Shown here: one piece after another, positions 6,817 through 15,772 of the stretch
How the letters are laid out: each line of letters starts with the position of its first letter
How positions within the stretch are numbered: position 1 is the stretch's first letter
Source of the DNA: Candidatus Thorarchaeota archaeon
GTDB taxonomy: Archaea > Asgardarchaeota > Thorarchaeia > Thorarchaeales > Thorarchaeaceae
Assembly (NCBI GenBank): GCA_004524565.1
Contig: SDNZ01000013.1
Span: 1 to 33,635 of the forward strand
DNA length: 33,635 nt
Direction of reading: 5' to 3'
Position numbers and translations under genes: made by a program
Notes under the pieces: model-generated
The model's database searches: none
The model's input: the letters and a program-made list of their open reading frames with translations, nothing else
Told to the model about the DNA's origin: nothing

Positions 6817-9800
6817 ATGCAGAATAGAAGATTTGTACTCGCACTCTTGGTGATGCTACCAATACTTTTTGGAGCAATTCTAGCACCTTCAATGTACTCT
6901 ATCAACAATGGTCCAAATGAGATTGCTTCAGATTCTCCGGACGTGATAGATACCAGAGCAAGAGATGTAGAAACACATGATGCATTTGCACTCTCACAAG
7001 ATACCAAAGAAGGAATTATCAATCCGATTCAAATTAGAGAGAGTGGTTTTCAAGAAACAGATCCGGTAAGGGCAAGAACGGATACTGGAACGAACACAAA
7101 TCAGAATATCACAATTGATGATAGTAACGACTGGTTTGCAAATTCTACGAGTGTCGAAGTTTCAAATGTTAAACGATTATATGGAGTCAATGGCACATTC
7201 GAAGAGGGAGTAGATCCATGGACAGTTTATACGATTGATGGTGGATCGAACATACAGATTGCTGATTATGATGACGATGGAGAATACATAATATGTCGGA
7301 ACGTAGGGGACTACAAAAAAATTGCTAGTCAGCATTATTGGACACATAGTCAGAATTCAGAGATTGGATGGGAGCAGACCGTAGACAATCCACAAGGTCT
7401 GCTGGAATTCAATATGAGGCTTGATTTTCGCTATGCTACCGGACCTATTGATCCTGAAGGAGATAATGGATTCTTTGGAGACATTGGAGTATTCTATCAA
7501 ATTAGTAATGGGGGGACTTTGGATGCATGGTATTTCCCAATGGAAACTAATGTTGATTCCAGAGATGCATGGTATTCCCTTGATCACGATTTCACACTTC
7601 CTGCAGCATGGAGCAGTTTTGAAATTGCAGTGGGTTTATGGCTTGCTTGGGATGTTGAATTAAATAATGCAACAGACTATGATGACGACCCACTTGGATT
7701 ACCAGATGGCACAGAACATACCCAGAATCTAACCTTGTATCTTGATAATGTTGAATTTACTAGTATTGCAGTACCATCCTTTGAGAGTGTAGACCTTACT
7801 TTTCATGCGGGTACATTTTCAGAAGCAATCACCGGGAGTGGATATGGCGAAGCAACGATTACAAATCCCAGTTTTTGGACCGTAGATCCTCTTGATATTC
7901 AGATTACATCAAATACATCTGTAGCATTCACATATACAGTCACCACAAATTATCACCGTCTTATCAACTCTTCATGGACTACATATCTTTCAGAACATGG
8001 AGTGTCATACTCGATTGATGCAGGACAGAGTGCAGACCTAGAATTTTTCACCTATGTAACAGCTTCGTCGGTGTATGATAATCAGACTATTGAGATTGAA
8101 TTCCCTGAAGATTGGGAAAATAAAACAGTTTGGGACCCGCTTCAAAACGATATCACAGGATTGTGCACAATTACATCAGGAAGTATCTTTGTGCCAAATA
8201 GTCTCTTTGATAGAGTAGGATGGTGGAAGATCACTCACCAATCCCTTAATTATGCTAAGGAAATCGCAGTTCAAATCTATGACACCGGGATGTGGACCTC
8301 AAGTACGATCTTCAGACCGAGTAATCTCACAAGAACACAAGTCGAGCTCGGTACTACCACCGAAACACCAAGTATTGGTAATCCAGTCAATATAGAATGG
8401 ATCATGCCTAATAGCACAATATGGACAACAGATTCTGTCTCATCCATAATCGGAGGATTCGCAAATAGCTCAACCTTTACGTTTGGGGGAATGAACACAT
8501 CAGCAGGAGTGTGGGAAGTCCAAGTATTCTGGAATAATGGAACAGAGCTTGCATATGACTATACTAATTTTCAGCTGTATCATTCAGCTATTGCATCTGC
8601 ACACTACCCATTGATAAATTCTGATTATGGGTTGGTGATAGCAAATCAAATCACTCTCACTGATACTGATAATGGTGAATATCTACTCGACGATAGTGTA
8701 ACGATGACAGCAAATTGGTCGGATACAACGGTAGCCTTTACCCAAAACTATGCAAAGAACTGGTGGCAAGCAGATTTCGATACAGCACTTATTGAGGGTG
8801 GTGAATATACAGTTGTTGTATCGGTTTCACGACCATATTTTGATCCTGTATCAGTTCAATTTTCAGTTATCTGTACCTTTGAAACAACATTAGAGATTAC
8901 AAATGCTGGGGGAATCCCAATTGACAGAGGACTGAATGAAGTATTCACGGTTCAGATGGATTACGACTTTTTGAATGGAACAGGAATTCTCGGAGCTGAT
9001 ATCTATATATCACACTCTGGCCCAGGAGGCGGTCTATCTTGGGATAACTTTATCGATTATAATAACGGTCAATATGCGGTTGATATCACCTGCACCCTCT
9101 CTGATACATACCCAATAGAGATTACGTTAAACAAATCATACTACTACAGTGCGTCAGATACATTCACACTCATAATTGGAGAGACTGGAACTAGTCTCAC
9201 GTGTTTAAATGGAACATCTGATGTTGTGTTGTTCGGAGGTAATTATACCCTTGTTCTTGAGTATCTCAATAGTACAAGTGATGGACTCACAGGTGCAACG
9301 CTAGCAGTTGAGGCAGTTACACCTTCAATTGGTCTGACATATACTTCATTTGCTCCAATCGGAAATGGGCTCTACAATATCACATTGATTCCAAATGAGG
9401 CGGGTACGTTCTCTGTTGTAATGAGTGCAAGTCTTCTGAATCATGAGACCCAATATATTACCTTCACAATAACAGCTACTGGAATTCCTACTGTACTAAC
9501 TGCTATACCATCAAGCGAGACAATAGCAGTTGATCAGATCTTCGTCGTACAGCTGAGATTCCAAGATATAGGAAGTAATCCAATTAGTTTCGAGAATGTT
9601 TCAGTACTGAATTTCCCAAGTGGTCTACTGATCTCAGATGTTGTACCTATTGCAGGCGGTCTATACAATTTCACCCTGACGCCACTTCAGATTGGAACAT
9701 TTGACATCATATTCCGAGGAACTGCAGAGAATTATCAGAGCTCAAGTGCTGCATTCACCTTGTTTGTCACAGATATTCCAACGCATCTTGTCTTTGAAGG

Positions 9801-11487
9801 TGATGTATCAAGTACAACCGTAGAGTTTCAAGAGCCATATCAGCTAACAGTCTACTACTATAGATCCGACGCAACTACTCCGACCAATGTAGAAGCAGCC
9901 GATGTTTCTGTAATCGTACAGGACCCAGGTCTTGTCATTGATGTAGAGGAATTTGTAGGATACTATGTTATCACAATCAGAGGTGAATCTATAGGAACTT
10001 GGTCTTTGACGATAACAGCTGATAAGGCAGATCATCACCTTTCAACCAAACAATTCTTGTTTGAGGTAGAAGAGATAGATACGTCAGTAGCTGGTTCAAC
10101 ACCCTTGGAGTCCCTCCTTTTTGGAAGATCATACGACTTCTCATTCGAGTATATCTTTGAAAGTAATAGTAGCTATATTCGTGGAGCTGATATCTTTCCA
10201 TCCGGAGAAGGATCAGATTGGATTTCCTTCATTGAGCAAGGTACAGGTATTTATCTAGTCAATCTAAATCCTCAATCGCTTGGGGAACATAGTGTTGTAC
10301 TATCATTCGAGAAATATGGATTCGACACCGCAACCTTCAGACTCACATTCAATGTCACGCGTGTCCCTATTTCAGTTGAGATTGTCCAGGGATTAATCGC
10401 GCCGGAAACTAGCATGTCAACAATCATTGTAAGAATTACTGAGTCTGATACTGGAACTCCTGTTGGTGGTATTCAAGTATACTGTCGTATCAAAAATCCA
10501 AGTGGAGTAACAATTGCTACAATTACTCTGGTAGAAACAGCTACTACAGGTGAGTATACTGGACAATTCCTCATGCCAGAAGCAGAAGGAGTATTTCAGA
10601 TAGAAGTAGTATGTGAAGCATCCCACTATGTCTTAAGCAATGCATATTCTATGAACTTACAGCCCGAGAGAGATCTCGGAACCATGTTGTGGGTCACAAC
10701 AACACGATATTATCCCATAATCATAGCTTTAGCAGCTGTATTTGTTGGCATTGCCTATCGAAGGTCAGCAAGAAAGAAGCGAATTAGAGAGAATAAAGCA
10801 ACACTTGCAATCAAGAGAAGATTTGACGATATCAGAAGTCTCATGGGTGTAATTGTACTTCACAAAGATAGCGGTCTACCTATCTATTCAAAGATTCTGA
10901 GAGATGGACTTGAAGAGACCGTAATTTCTGCCTTCATTACAGCCATCACAAGCTTCCGCGGTGAGTTTGATATCGAGTCATCCTCTGAGGAATGGGGATT
11001 GATTCCAATTTCTGATATTGTCAGAGTAATTTCAACAAACAGACTAGTTTGTGCATTCATTACAACTGGTAATCCTTCACCGGAACAGAGAGAACGAATG
11101 ATCCAGTTCGCCAAGACAGTGGGATTCATCTTTGATGATACCATGTCCGAAGTTCCAATAGTGGTTCTTGACCATCACACTACAATGCAGTTTGATTCGC
11201 TCTTTGAAGATCTCTTGGATGGTCAACTCTTGAGAACTTACAGATTGGATGATGAAAAGAAGCTCCCAACAACCAGCTGTGCAAGTGAGAGAATCGCTCG
11301 TAAGCATGGAGAAGAGTTCAAACTAGAAGAACTCGCATCAGAGATTGCCTCCTGTGGTCTTGAAGAAGGACGTGTATACAAGGCTATTATGGAAGCACTA
11401 GAAAATCATTTCCTAGTGACAACAGATGATTCGCCATTTGCAACAGAATTGCTACGGGCTCCTGATACAGTCTCTGAAGAAGGCTAA
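6817..11487 (+). CDS. Giant surface protein: signal peptide, tandem Ig-like units, one TM helix, cytosolic longin-like plus winged-helix-like tail
   Basis: The protein has 1556 residues; the ATG is preceded by GAGGGATG. Residues 1-24 form a signal peptide or anchor. Residues 25 to about 1297 are predicted extracellular: beta-rich, with many N-x-S/T sites and Asp-rich loops (DYDDDGE near 150, DYDDDPLG near 290). From about 690 there are six similar units, marked by GxYxxxxxP-type strands near residues 751, 851, 948, 1048, 1144 and 1246, a period of about 98 residues typical of tandem Ig/cadherin-like folds. A single TM helix (about 1298-1315, YYPIIIALAAVFVGIAY) is followed by basic RRSARKKRIR. 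The cytosolic part has a longin/roadblock-like pattern (LMGVIVLHKDSGLPIYSKIL, then an amphipathic helix, then VRVISTNRLVCAFITT; about 1340-1450) and a helical C terminus (about 1490-1545) resembling a small winged helix. Fold names are by eye. It may be a surface receptor or adhesin with intracellular signalling. Confidence 0.85.
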   Translation: MQNRRFVLALLVMLPILFGAILAPSMYSINNGPNEIASDSPDVIDTRARDVETHDAFALSQDTKEGIINPIQIRESGFQETDPVRARTDTGTNTNQNITIDDSNDWFANSTSVEVSNVKRLYGVNGTFEEGVDPWTVYTIDGGSNIQIADYDDDGEYIICRNVGDYKKIASQHYWTHSQNSEIGWEQTVDNPQGLLEFNMRLDFRYATGPIDPEGDNGFFGDIGVFYQISNGGTLDAWYFPMETNVDSRDAWYSLDHDFTLPAAWSSFEIAVGLWLAWDVELNNATDYDDDPLGLPDGTEHTQNLTLYLDNVEFTSIAVPSFESVDLTFHAGTFSEAITGSGYGEATITNPSFWTVDPLDIQITSNTSVAFTYTVTTNYHRLINSSWTTYLSEHGVSYSIDAGQSADLEFFTYVTASSVYDNQTIEIEFPEDWENKTVWDPLQNDITGLCTITSGSIFVPNSLFDRVGWWKITHQSLNYAKEIAVQIYDTGMWTSSTIFRPSNLTRTQVELGTTTETPSIGNPVNIEWIMPNSTIWTTDSVSSIIGGFANSSTFTFGGMNTSAGVWEVQVFWNNGTELAYDYTNFQLYHSAIASAHYPLINSDYGLVIANQITLTDTDNGEYLLDDSVTMTANWSDTTVAFTQNYAKNWWQADFDTALIEGGEYTVVVSVSRPYFDPVSVQFSVICTFETTLEITNAGGIPIDRGLNEVFTVQMDYDFLNGTGILGADIYISHSGPGGGLSWDNFIDYNNGQYAVDITCTLSDTYPIEITLNKSYYYSASDTFTLIIGETGTSLTCLNGTSDVVLFGGNYTLVLEYLNSTSDGLTGATLAVEAVTPSIGLTYTSFAPIGNGLYNITLIPNEAGTFSVVMSASLLNHETQYITFTITATGIPTVLTAIPSSETIAVDQIFVVQLRFQDIGSNPISFENVSVLNFPSGLLISDVVPIAGGLYNFTLTPLQIGTFDIIFRGTAENYQSSSAAFTLFVTDIPTHLVFEGDVSSTTVEFQEPYQLTVYYYRSDATTPTNVEAADVSVIVQDPGLVIDVEEFVGYYVITIRGESIGTWSLTITADKADHHLSTKQFLFEVEEIDTSVAGSTPLESLLFGRSYDFSFEYIFESNSSYIRGADIFPSGEGSDWISFIEQGTGIYLVNLNPQSLGEHSVVLSFEKYGFDTATFRLTFNVTRVPISVEIVQGLIAPETSMSTIIVRITESDTGTPVGGIQVYCRIKNPSGVTIATITLVETATTGEYTGQFLMPEAEGVFQIEVVCEASHYVLSNAYSMNLQPERDLGTMLWVTTTRYYPIIIALAAVFVGIAYRRSARKKRIRENKATLAIKRRFDDIRSLMGVIVLHKDSGLPIYSKILRDGLEETVISAFITAITSFRGEFDIESSSEEWGLIPISDIVRVISTNRLVCAFITTGNPSPEQRERMIQFAKTVGFIFDDTMSEVPIVVLDHHTTMQFDSLFEDLLDGQLLRTYRLDDEKKLPTTSCASERIARKHGEEFKLEELASEIASCGLEEGRVYKAIMEALENHFLVTTDDSPFATELLRAPDTVSEEG

Positions 11488-11498
11488 AAAGAATGAGT

Positions 11499-11524
11499 AA
11501 GGTGAGAGTAGTTGCTCTCACCTT
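11499..11524. terminator. Bidirectional terminator hairpin
   Basis: AAGGTGAGAG (11499-11508) and CTCTCACCTT (11515-11524) form a perfect 10-bp stem with a 6-base loop. It lies between the convergent stops at 11487 and 11536. The flanks are only mildly T-rich. Confidence 0.75.
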
Positions 11525-11535
11525 GATTTATCGTT

Positions 11536-12339
11536 CTACTCAAGATTTCTAACTAGGTAGTAATCAACCCAGTTCTTCTTCCTGATAATAGGTACTACCA
11601 GAATCAATATGGCAATAATAATAGCAACAGCTATTGCAGTATTGAAGATCAATGGTATTGCTGTCCATTTTACTGCGATTCCTACGGATGCCCAAATAAC
11701 AACAAGACCGTACGCAATATCTCGTCTAAGCACTATCATCAGAGTAGCGATTAGAAGAGCAACGATAAGGACTAATGAAGTCCAGAGAATCTGAACATCA
11801 ACAGCTATTGATAGATTTGCATTAAGCAATGCAGCAGTGTTAGCAATGGTTGCCAATGATATCCATCCAATGTAGACACTTATTGGAAGATGAATAGCTA
11901 ACTTCTGCTTGAGTGAAACCTCTTTGATTCCAATCTCTAACCTAACATAGGTCAGAAGCAGTGTAACCAAGAATCCAACAATGAGAAGCTCACTCCAGAT
12001 CAGTAATGGAACATTGTTGTATGAATAATGGAATAGAATGAGCCATGCCACATTCAAAAAGGCACCAATAATGAACAGGTACCCAATTTTTCTTAGATAG
12101 TCTTCATTTACTTGATCAGGTCTTCCTTGAACATATCCGAAGAGGGATACTAGAATGTAAATAGCAGCCCAAATTGAAAATACATACCCAGGAGGTGTGA
12201 AATAGTTTGGAAATGAGTCAGCCACCATTCCTGTATTCACCCCATTGAAGGGTAGTATATTTGCAAGCATGTTCATCACAATAGTGAAAACTATTGCAAA
12301 GACGTTCATGATTTGGAATTTCTTGTAATTATTTGTCAT
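11536..12339 (-). CDS. TspO-related tryptophan-rich membrane protein
   Basis: The protein has 267 residues and about eight TM segments. The N-terminal part carries the pattern of long TspO/MBR relatives annotated as tryptophan-rich sensory proteins: MLANILPFNGVNTGMVADSFPNYF is followed by TPPGYVFSIWAAIYILV, and later NVAWLILFHYSYNNVPLLIWSELL. Classical TspO has about 160 residues and five TM helices; the long relatives are about this length. Ligand is unknown; TspO proteins bind porphyrins and other hydrophobic molecules. The ATG at 12339 has GGGAG 8 bases upstream. An in-frame GTG at 12354 would suit a leaderless transcript from the TATA box at 12376-12388, so both starts remain possible. 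Confidence 0.72.
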   Translation of the reverse strand: MTNNYKKFQIMNVFAIVFTIVMNMLANILPFNGVNTGMVADSFPNYFTPPGYVFSIWAAIYILVSLFGYVQGRPDQVNEDYLRKIGYLFIIGAFLNVAWLILFHYSYNNVPLLIWSELLIVGFLVTLLLTYVRLEIGIKEVSLKQKLAIHLPISVYIGWISLATIANTAALLNANLSIAVDVQILWTSLVLIVALLIATLMIVLRRDIAYGLVVIWASVGIAVKWTAIPLIFNTAIAVAIIIAILILVVPIIRKKNWVDYYLVRNLE

Positions 12340-12375
12340 AAAAAAGACTCCCACAATTGTTACGGATAACTATTG

Positions 12376-12388
12376 TTAATATATAAAT
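12376..12388 (-). promoter_or_regulatory. TATA box of the TspO-like gene
   Basis: On the minus strand this reads ATTTATATATTAA, a strong archaeal TATA match. Transcription would begin about 25 bases downstream, near 12355, giving either a 15-base leader to the ATG at 12339 or a leaderless GTG start at 12354. Confidence 0.65.
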
Positions 12389-12456
12389 CTGTCGATGAAC
12401 CGATTGACTGTTCAATGAACCGCCTTATTGATTTGATTGCAACTGGAAATCTTTAG

Positions 12457-13500
12457 CTACTCACCATAGAATTTTCGGACTCCAGCATATACAATGATGA
12501 GGATGACTGCTGCAATTCCTGTGAGCGCAAAAATGTCGTTCATAGGTAGCTGGTTCGTTGGAGAACCTGTTGAAGATGTAGAACCAGTCGATGCGGTTGA
12601 AGTACTGGTTGTTGATGAGCCAGTGGTAGTTGTATCATCAGGAGCATTCCAACCAGCTAGCATTGCAACAAGCCACCAGAATGCACGACCTTTTTGCTCG
12701 CAACTTGTGTACGTGGTATGAGCTGCCTCATCTCCTGAAAAATCTGGATGTTCTGAAGGGACTTGTACACTTCCGTCGCCAGGATCATAGGTATACGTGT
12801 TTTGGTCACCATTACTCCAGCAGTCAAGGTCTGCAAAATCGAATAGGATTTTATCATTATCAAGACAATATTGTCTAATCATTTCATTGTTGATCCAACG
12901 ATTGTATCCATCACTTCCTTCTGCTTGAGCATTGCCGGTCATATAGATGAATGTAATTCCTGGATTTGCAAGTTCAAGTGCAGTCATTGTATCCAAGTAG
13001 TCTTGAATACCTGCTTCATCATAATCATTAACCTGACAACACCATGACCAGAGGGAAACTGTAAGTGTTGGATTGTCATCAAGAGTATTCTGAGTTATTG
13101 CAGTAGCGCTTGTACCTTGCCAGTAGAGTTCAGGTGTGATGTAGGTATGTGGGGCATTACCATCATAGATACAGAGAGCACCTTCATCAGTTGGAAGGGA
13201 TAAACTAGTAATTGAAACATCAAATGTTGCATTAGCTGCTTCAAGGCGGGATAATCCTTCAGTTATTTGGCCTCCATGACTTGTGTGAGCATAGTGGATT
13301 CTCACATTATCTTGTGCACTCTCAATATATTCAGAGGGTATCAAATTCAAGCCGATATTTGTGTGATTGATAATCAATCCACCAGGCCATGAAGATGTTA
13401 CAAAGTTACCTGCCATCGGATTACCGCTGATTGCAACAGTACTTGATGATAGCAATATTACTGAAACTATTATTGTTAGTAGAAAAGCGCGGCGTGACAC
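12457..13500 (-). CDS. Secreted, membrane-anchored protein with SGNH-like features and Ser/Thr stalk
   Basis: The protein has 347 residues from the GTG at 13500, which has GGAG at a 9-base spacing; the TTG at 13509 would directly abut that GGAG. Order of elements: signal peptide (RRAFLLTIIVSVILLSSSTVA), a globular domain of about 250 residues, a Thr/Ser-rich low-complexity stalk (TTTTGSSTTSTSTASTGSTS), and a C-terminal TM anchor (FALTGIAAVILIIVYAGV). The domain contains RIHYAHTSHGGQITEGL near its start, WSWCCQVN, IYMTGNAQAEG in the middle and AFWWLVAMLAGWNAP at the end. This set recurs in secreted bacterial proteins that look like SGNH hydrolases, but I cannot assign catalytic residues. Cysteines (CCQ, LDCW, TSCEQ) suggest disulfides. 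It is probably displayed on the cell surface. Confidence 0.78.
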   Translation of the reverse strand: MSRRAFLLTIIVSVILLSSSTVAISGNPMAGNFVTSSWPGGLIINHTNIGLNLIPSEYIESAQDNVRIHYAHTSHGGQITEGLSRLEAANATFDVSITSLSLPTDEGALCIYDGNAPHTYITPELYWQGTSATAITQNTLDDNPTLTVSLWSWCCQVNDYDEAGIQDYLDTMTALELANPGITFIYMTGNAQAEGSDGYNRWINNEMIRQYCLDNDKILFDFADLDCWSNGDQNTYTYDPGDGSVQVPSEHPDFSGDEAAHTTYTSCEQKGRAFWWLVAMLAGWNAPDDTTTTGSSTTSTSTASTGSTSSTGSPTNQLPMNDIFALTGIAAVILIIVYAGVRKFYGE

Positions 13501-13551
13501 TATTTTCAACTCCTAACCTAATTTTCAGGATGAACTTTCCTTGATAGACTT

Positions 13552-13560
13552 TTTCATAAA
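13552..13560 (-). promoter_or_regulatory. TATA-like element for the secreted protein gene
   Basis: ATTTTATGA on the minus strand lies about 55 bases upstream of the GTG at 13500. It would give a leader of about 30 bases that includes the GGAG site. Moderate match only. Confidence 0.4.
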
Positions 13561-13666
13561 ATTCTCAACGATTTAACACCCTATTGACAAGCTTTTTGAA
13601 GCTCATTCTCTTGAGCTGTAATTGGAGGCGTTCTGAACGTTTATTTCATGTTCAATACTGGGAGGA

Positions 13667-14422
13667 TTGAGTTCAACTTCTTCACCTGAAAAAATACTAG
13701 CAAACATGATTCGCGCAATGGTTCATGTGAAGAACGCAGGGTATGATTCAGTAGAACTCTGGTACAGTAATCTTCCAATTTGGGTAAAAGGCACACTACA
13801 AGAGACACTTGATGACCTTTCACTACACGCCTATTCAATACATTTACCAAAATTCCTTACTGCCTTTGATGAAAAGGAGTTCAGTGATACAATACAATCC
13901 TCGTTTGAACTAGTCAAGACCCTTGGTCTCAAGGTAGCAGTGCTACATCTACCAGAACAAGATCAACTCACAAGTTCAAGATGGGAAAAAAGGTATGAAA
14001 CGCTCCTCCTTGAAGCAGAAAATGCAGATTGTATGTTGACGTTTGAGAATGTTCCCTACATCAAGGATGTTGACAAATATATTCTCGAAGAAATTAAAAA
14101 GCACAACAACAGGTCTCTCGGCATAACAATCGATATGGAATTCATGCACCTTAATGGATCGGATATCAATTGGCTAACTACTGAGTTTGGAAACCGTATT
14201 GCCAACATCCATTTTCGAGATAGTGATGGGAGGTTATTAGGAGATGATGGAAGGAGACATTATCTTATTCCAGGAGAAGGAGAGATAGACCTTCCAAAAA
14301 CAGTTAGAACTTTGCACAGAACTGGATATAGAGGGCCGCTTACAGTTGAGGTATCACACCGACAGAGAGAGAACATCATCAAAGCCAAACAGTATGCAGA
14401 GGTCTGTTTGAAGGGTTTGTAA
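13667..14422 (+). CDS. Sugar phosphate isomerase/epimerase-like (AP endonuclease 2 family) TIM-barrel protein
   Basis: This is a 251-residue metal-dependent TIM barrel of the xylose isomerase-like/endonuclease IV superfamily. Barrel strands with candidate metal ligands are visible in order: GYDSVELWYS, YSIHLPKF, VAVLHLPEQ, LTFENVP, GITIDMEFMHLNG, NIHFRDSDGR, HYLIPGEGEIDLP and GPLTVEVS. The H, E, D and H residues at strand ends are those used to bind two or three metals in the family. Substrate (sugar versus abasic DNA) cannot be told; length and motif style fit the sugar isomerase group better than endonuclease IV. The TTG start is the only usable codon. GGAGG is 1 base away, too close, while TTTATTTC at 13640-13647 fits a leaderless start. 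Confidence 0.82.
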   Translation: MSSTSSPEKILANMIRAMVHVKNAGYDSVELWYSNLPIWVKGTLQETLDDLSLHAYSIHLPKFLTAFDEKEFSDTIQSSFELVKTLGLKVAVLHLPEQDQLTSSRWEKRYETLLLEAENADCMLTFENVPYIKDVDKYILEEIKKHNNRSLGITIDMEFMHLNGSDINWLTTEFGNRIANIHFRDSDGRLLGDDGRRHYLIPGEGEIDLPKTVRTLHRTGYRGPLTVEVSHRQRENIIKAKQYAEVCLKGL

Positions 14423-14917
14423 TTATTCTCTAGATTTTTCCCATTCCTTCCTGAGTGCTGTCAAGTGGCCAGTATGATAGTCTAAGTGAGTGAATGTGCT
14501 TGTTATCACTTCTCTGACAGTCATTCCAACAAAGTATGATGGTGCTTTCCCTTTCTCGATTTTCCGTTCAAGATCCGATTCGCTAGCACTATCAATCCAG
14601 TTGAGGAGATCCTTCTCGCCAGAATTATAGTAGGTCTCGATTTCATCTTTAGAAGTACCTGCCCAATCTCCTGATGTTCCAGGAGTGTATAACTTAAAGA
14701 GTTCAGGGTTCTTTGGAGGTCCAGCCTTGATGAGCATGTTAAGAGAAAAATCATAGACTGATGCCTGATGCGCTAGCACCCACCCAAGTGACGACATACC
14801 CGTTTGTGGTCTGTACGAGAGGTCATGGCAACCACTTTCTTCAAGTAGCCGCATCTCCATATCTCTCCATTTTCGAGTAGAATTTGCTGCAAGTCTAAAA
14901 TAATCAACATCCTTCAT
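14423..14917 (-). CDS. DinB-like four-helix-bundle protein
   Basis: The protein has 164 residues from the ATG at 14917, which has GGAGG 9 bases upstream; the in-frame TTG at 14938 lies within that ribosome site. The DinB/YfiT-like fold is recognised from the metal-binding histidines: H50 in LGWVLAHQASVYDF and H144/H148 in FTHLDYHTGHL, plus the helix pattern and the conserved late helix TVREVITSTFTHLDYHTGH. Members are metal-dependent thiol transferases (using mycothiol, bacillithiol and similar) or have unknown roles. The substrate here is unknown. Its stop codon directly abuts that of the convergent TIM-barrel gene, so the two mRNAs must overlap at their 3' ends. Confidence 0.82.
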   Translation of the reverse strand: MKDVDYFRLAANSTRKWRDMEMRLLEESGCHDLSYRPQTGMSSLGWVLAHQASVYDFSLNMLIKAGPPKNPELFKLYTPGTSGDWAGTSKDEIETYYNSGEKDLLNWIDSASESDLERKIEKGKAPSYFVGMTVREVITSTFTHLDYHTGHLTALRKEWEKSRE

Positions 14918-15053
14918 AGATAGAATTCCTCCTAACAAGTCAATTCAAAGTAGAGATACTTTCCTTTTAGTTTTCTCTTGGGAGTAAAGGCTTAGTAAAT
15001 GGTACAATCAAATGTCTACCATAAGATGTAAATTGATACTTCAATGAAGTAAT

Positions 15054-15434
15054 ATGATAGATATGGCATCAAAACCAATTACTGGGCAACTTTCTGCAAA
15101 AGAACTGATTGAACTAAGAAGACTCATGGCAGTTCGACAGGCTCTAGATGAGTGGAAAAAGAAGGGATTTGATGTAGATATTGCAGTTTGCCCTATCTGT
15201 AAGAGCCCACGTTTGGTCGATATGACTTCGTCTCATGATCTAGGAGTTTTTCCAGGTTCATTTCAACCTGCATTGTACTGCATCGATTGTGGATGGTATG
15301 GACGAATCGCTCCAATTATGTCAAATCGTCCGGAGCAAGATGCTGTACTAGAAGACCTTCAAGGGGCATTCGCACCTCTTATGGACCCAAACGAAGATCC
15401 ACATGCAGATGTTCTCGAGAGGGAATCGGATTAG
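15054..15434 (+). CDS. Zinc-ribbon protein, function unknown
   Basis: The protein has 126 residues. An N-terminal helix (SAKELIELRRLMAVRQALDEW) is followed by a single zinc ribbon with knuckles C46-PI-C49 (VCPICKSPRL) and C76-ID-C79 (YCIDCGWYGR), separated by 26 residues, then an acidic tail (LMDPNEDPHADVLERESD). There is no catalytic domain. Proteins of this build can be transcription or translation accessory factors, but nothing here shows which. The start is ATG; a second in-frame ATG lies at 15063, and no Shine-Dalgarno site is visible. It converges on the TIGR04076-type gene with only 2 bases between stops. Confidence 0.75.
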   Translation: MIDMASKPITGQLSAKELIELRRLMAVRQALDEWKKKGFDVDIAVCPICKSPRLVDMTSSHDLGVFPGSFQPALYCIDCGWYGRIAPIMSNRPEQDAVLEDLQGAFAPLMDPNEDPHADVLERESD

Positions 15435-15436
15435 AG

Positions 15437-15730
15437 TCATTCTCGTGGAACACGATGTAACTCGTACATCAATGGATTGAAGCCATCAGGGCATGCATGA
15501 GTTGCAACACATTGATCTTTTAGCCATGGAAAACTTGCATTGTACATCATCGCGTATATTTTAGGGAGCATAGAGTACATCGCACTGATACAGATTTTTC
15601 CTTTTACTTCATCTCCAGTGAATAGTACCTCATCTCCGACTTTATGCCCAGCAGCACATTTTCCTTCCTGTTTTGTCACTCGACAAAGAATGTGCCAGGG
15701 CTCATCACTAATACAATTTTTATCGGACAT
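15437..15730 (-). CDS. TIGR04076-type small protein
   Basis: The protein has 97 residues. The pattern HILCRVTKQEGKCAAGHKVGDEV, then GKICISAMYSMLPKIYAMMY, then CVATHACPDGFNPLMYELHRV matches the small family known as TIGR04076: a conserved C-x-x-G-H-K-V-G-D motif, a Cys before a helix with aromatic residues, and a late CPD. The conserved cysteines suggest metal or redox chemistry, but the function of the family is not established. The start is the ATG at 15730. The stop is 2 bases from the stop of the convergent zinc-ribbon gene. Confidence 0.72.
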   Translation of the reverse strand: MSDKNCISDEPWHILCRVTKQEGKCAAGHKVGDEVLFTGDEVKGKICISAMYSMLPKIYAMMYNASFPWLKDQCVATHACPDGFNPLMYELHRVPRE

Positions 15731-15772
15731 GATTCAGTGTATTTGAAATAGACCTTGTTAATCTAACGGAAC

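Noticed and set aside
13560-13622. Short inverted repeat AGCTC/GAGCT between divergent genes near 13.6 kb
   Set aside because: Arms of only 5 bp in A/T-rich spacer sequence are expected by chance and are not positioned relative to a promoter.
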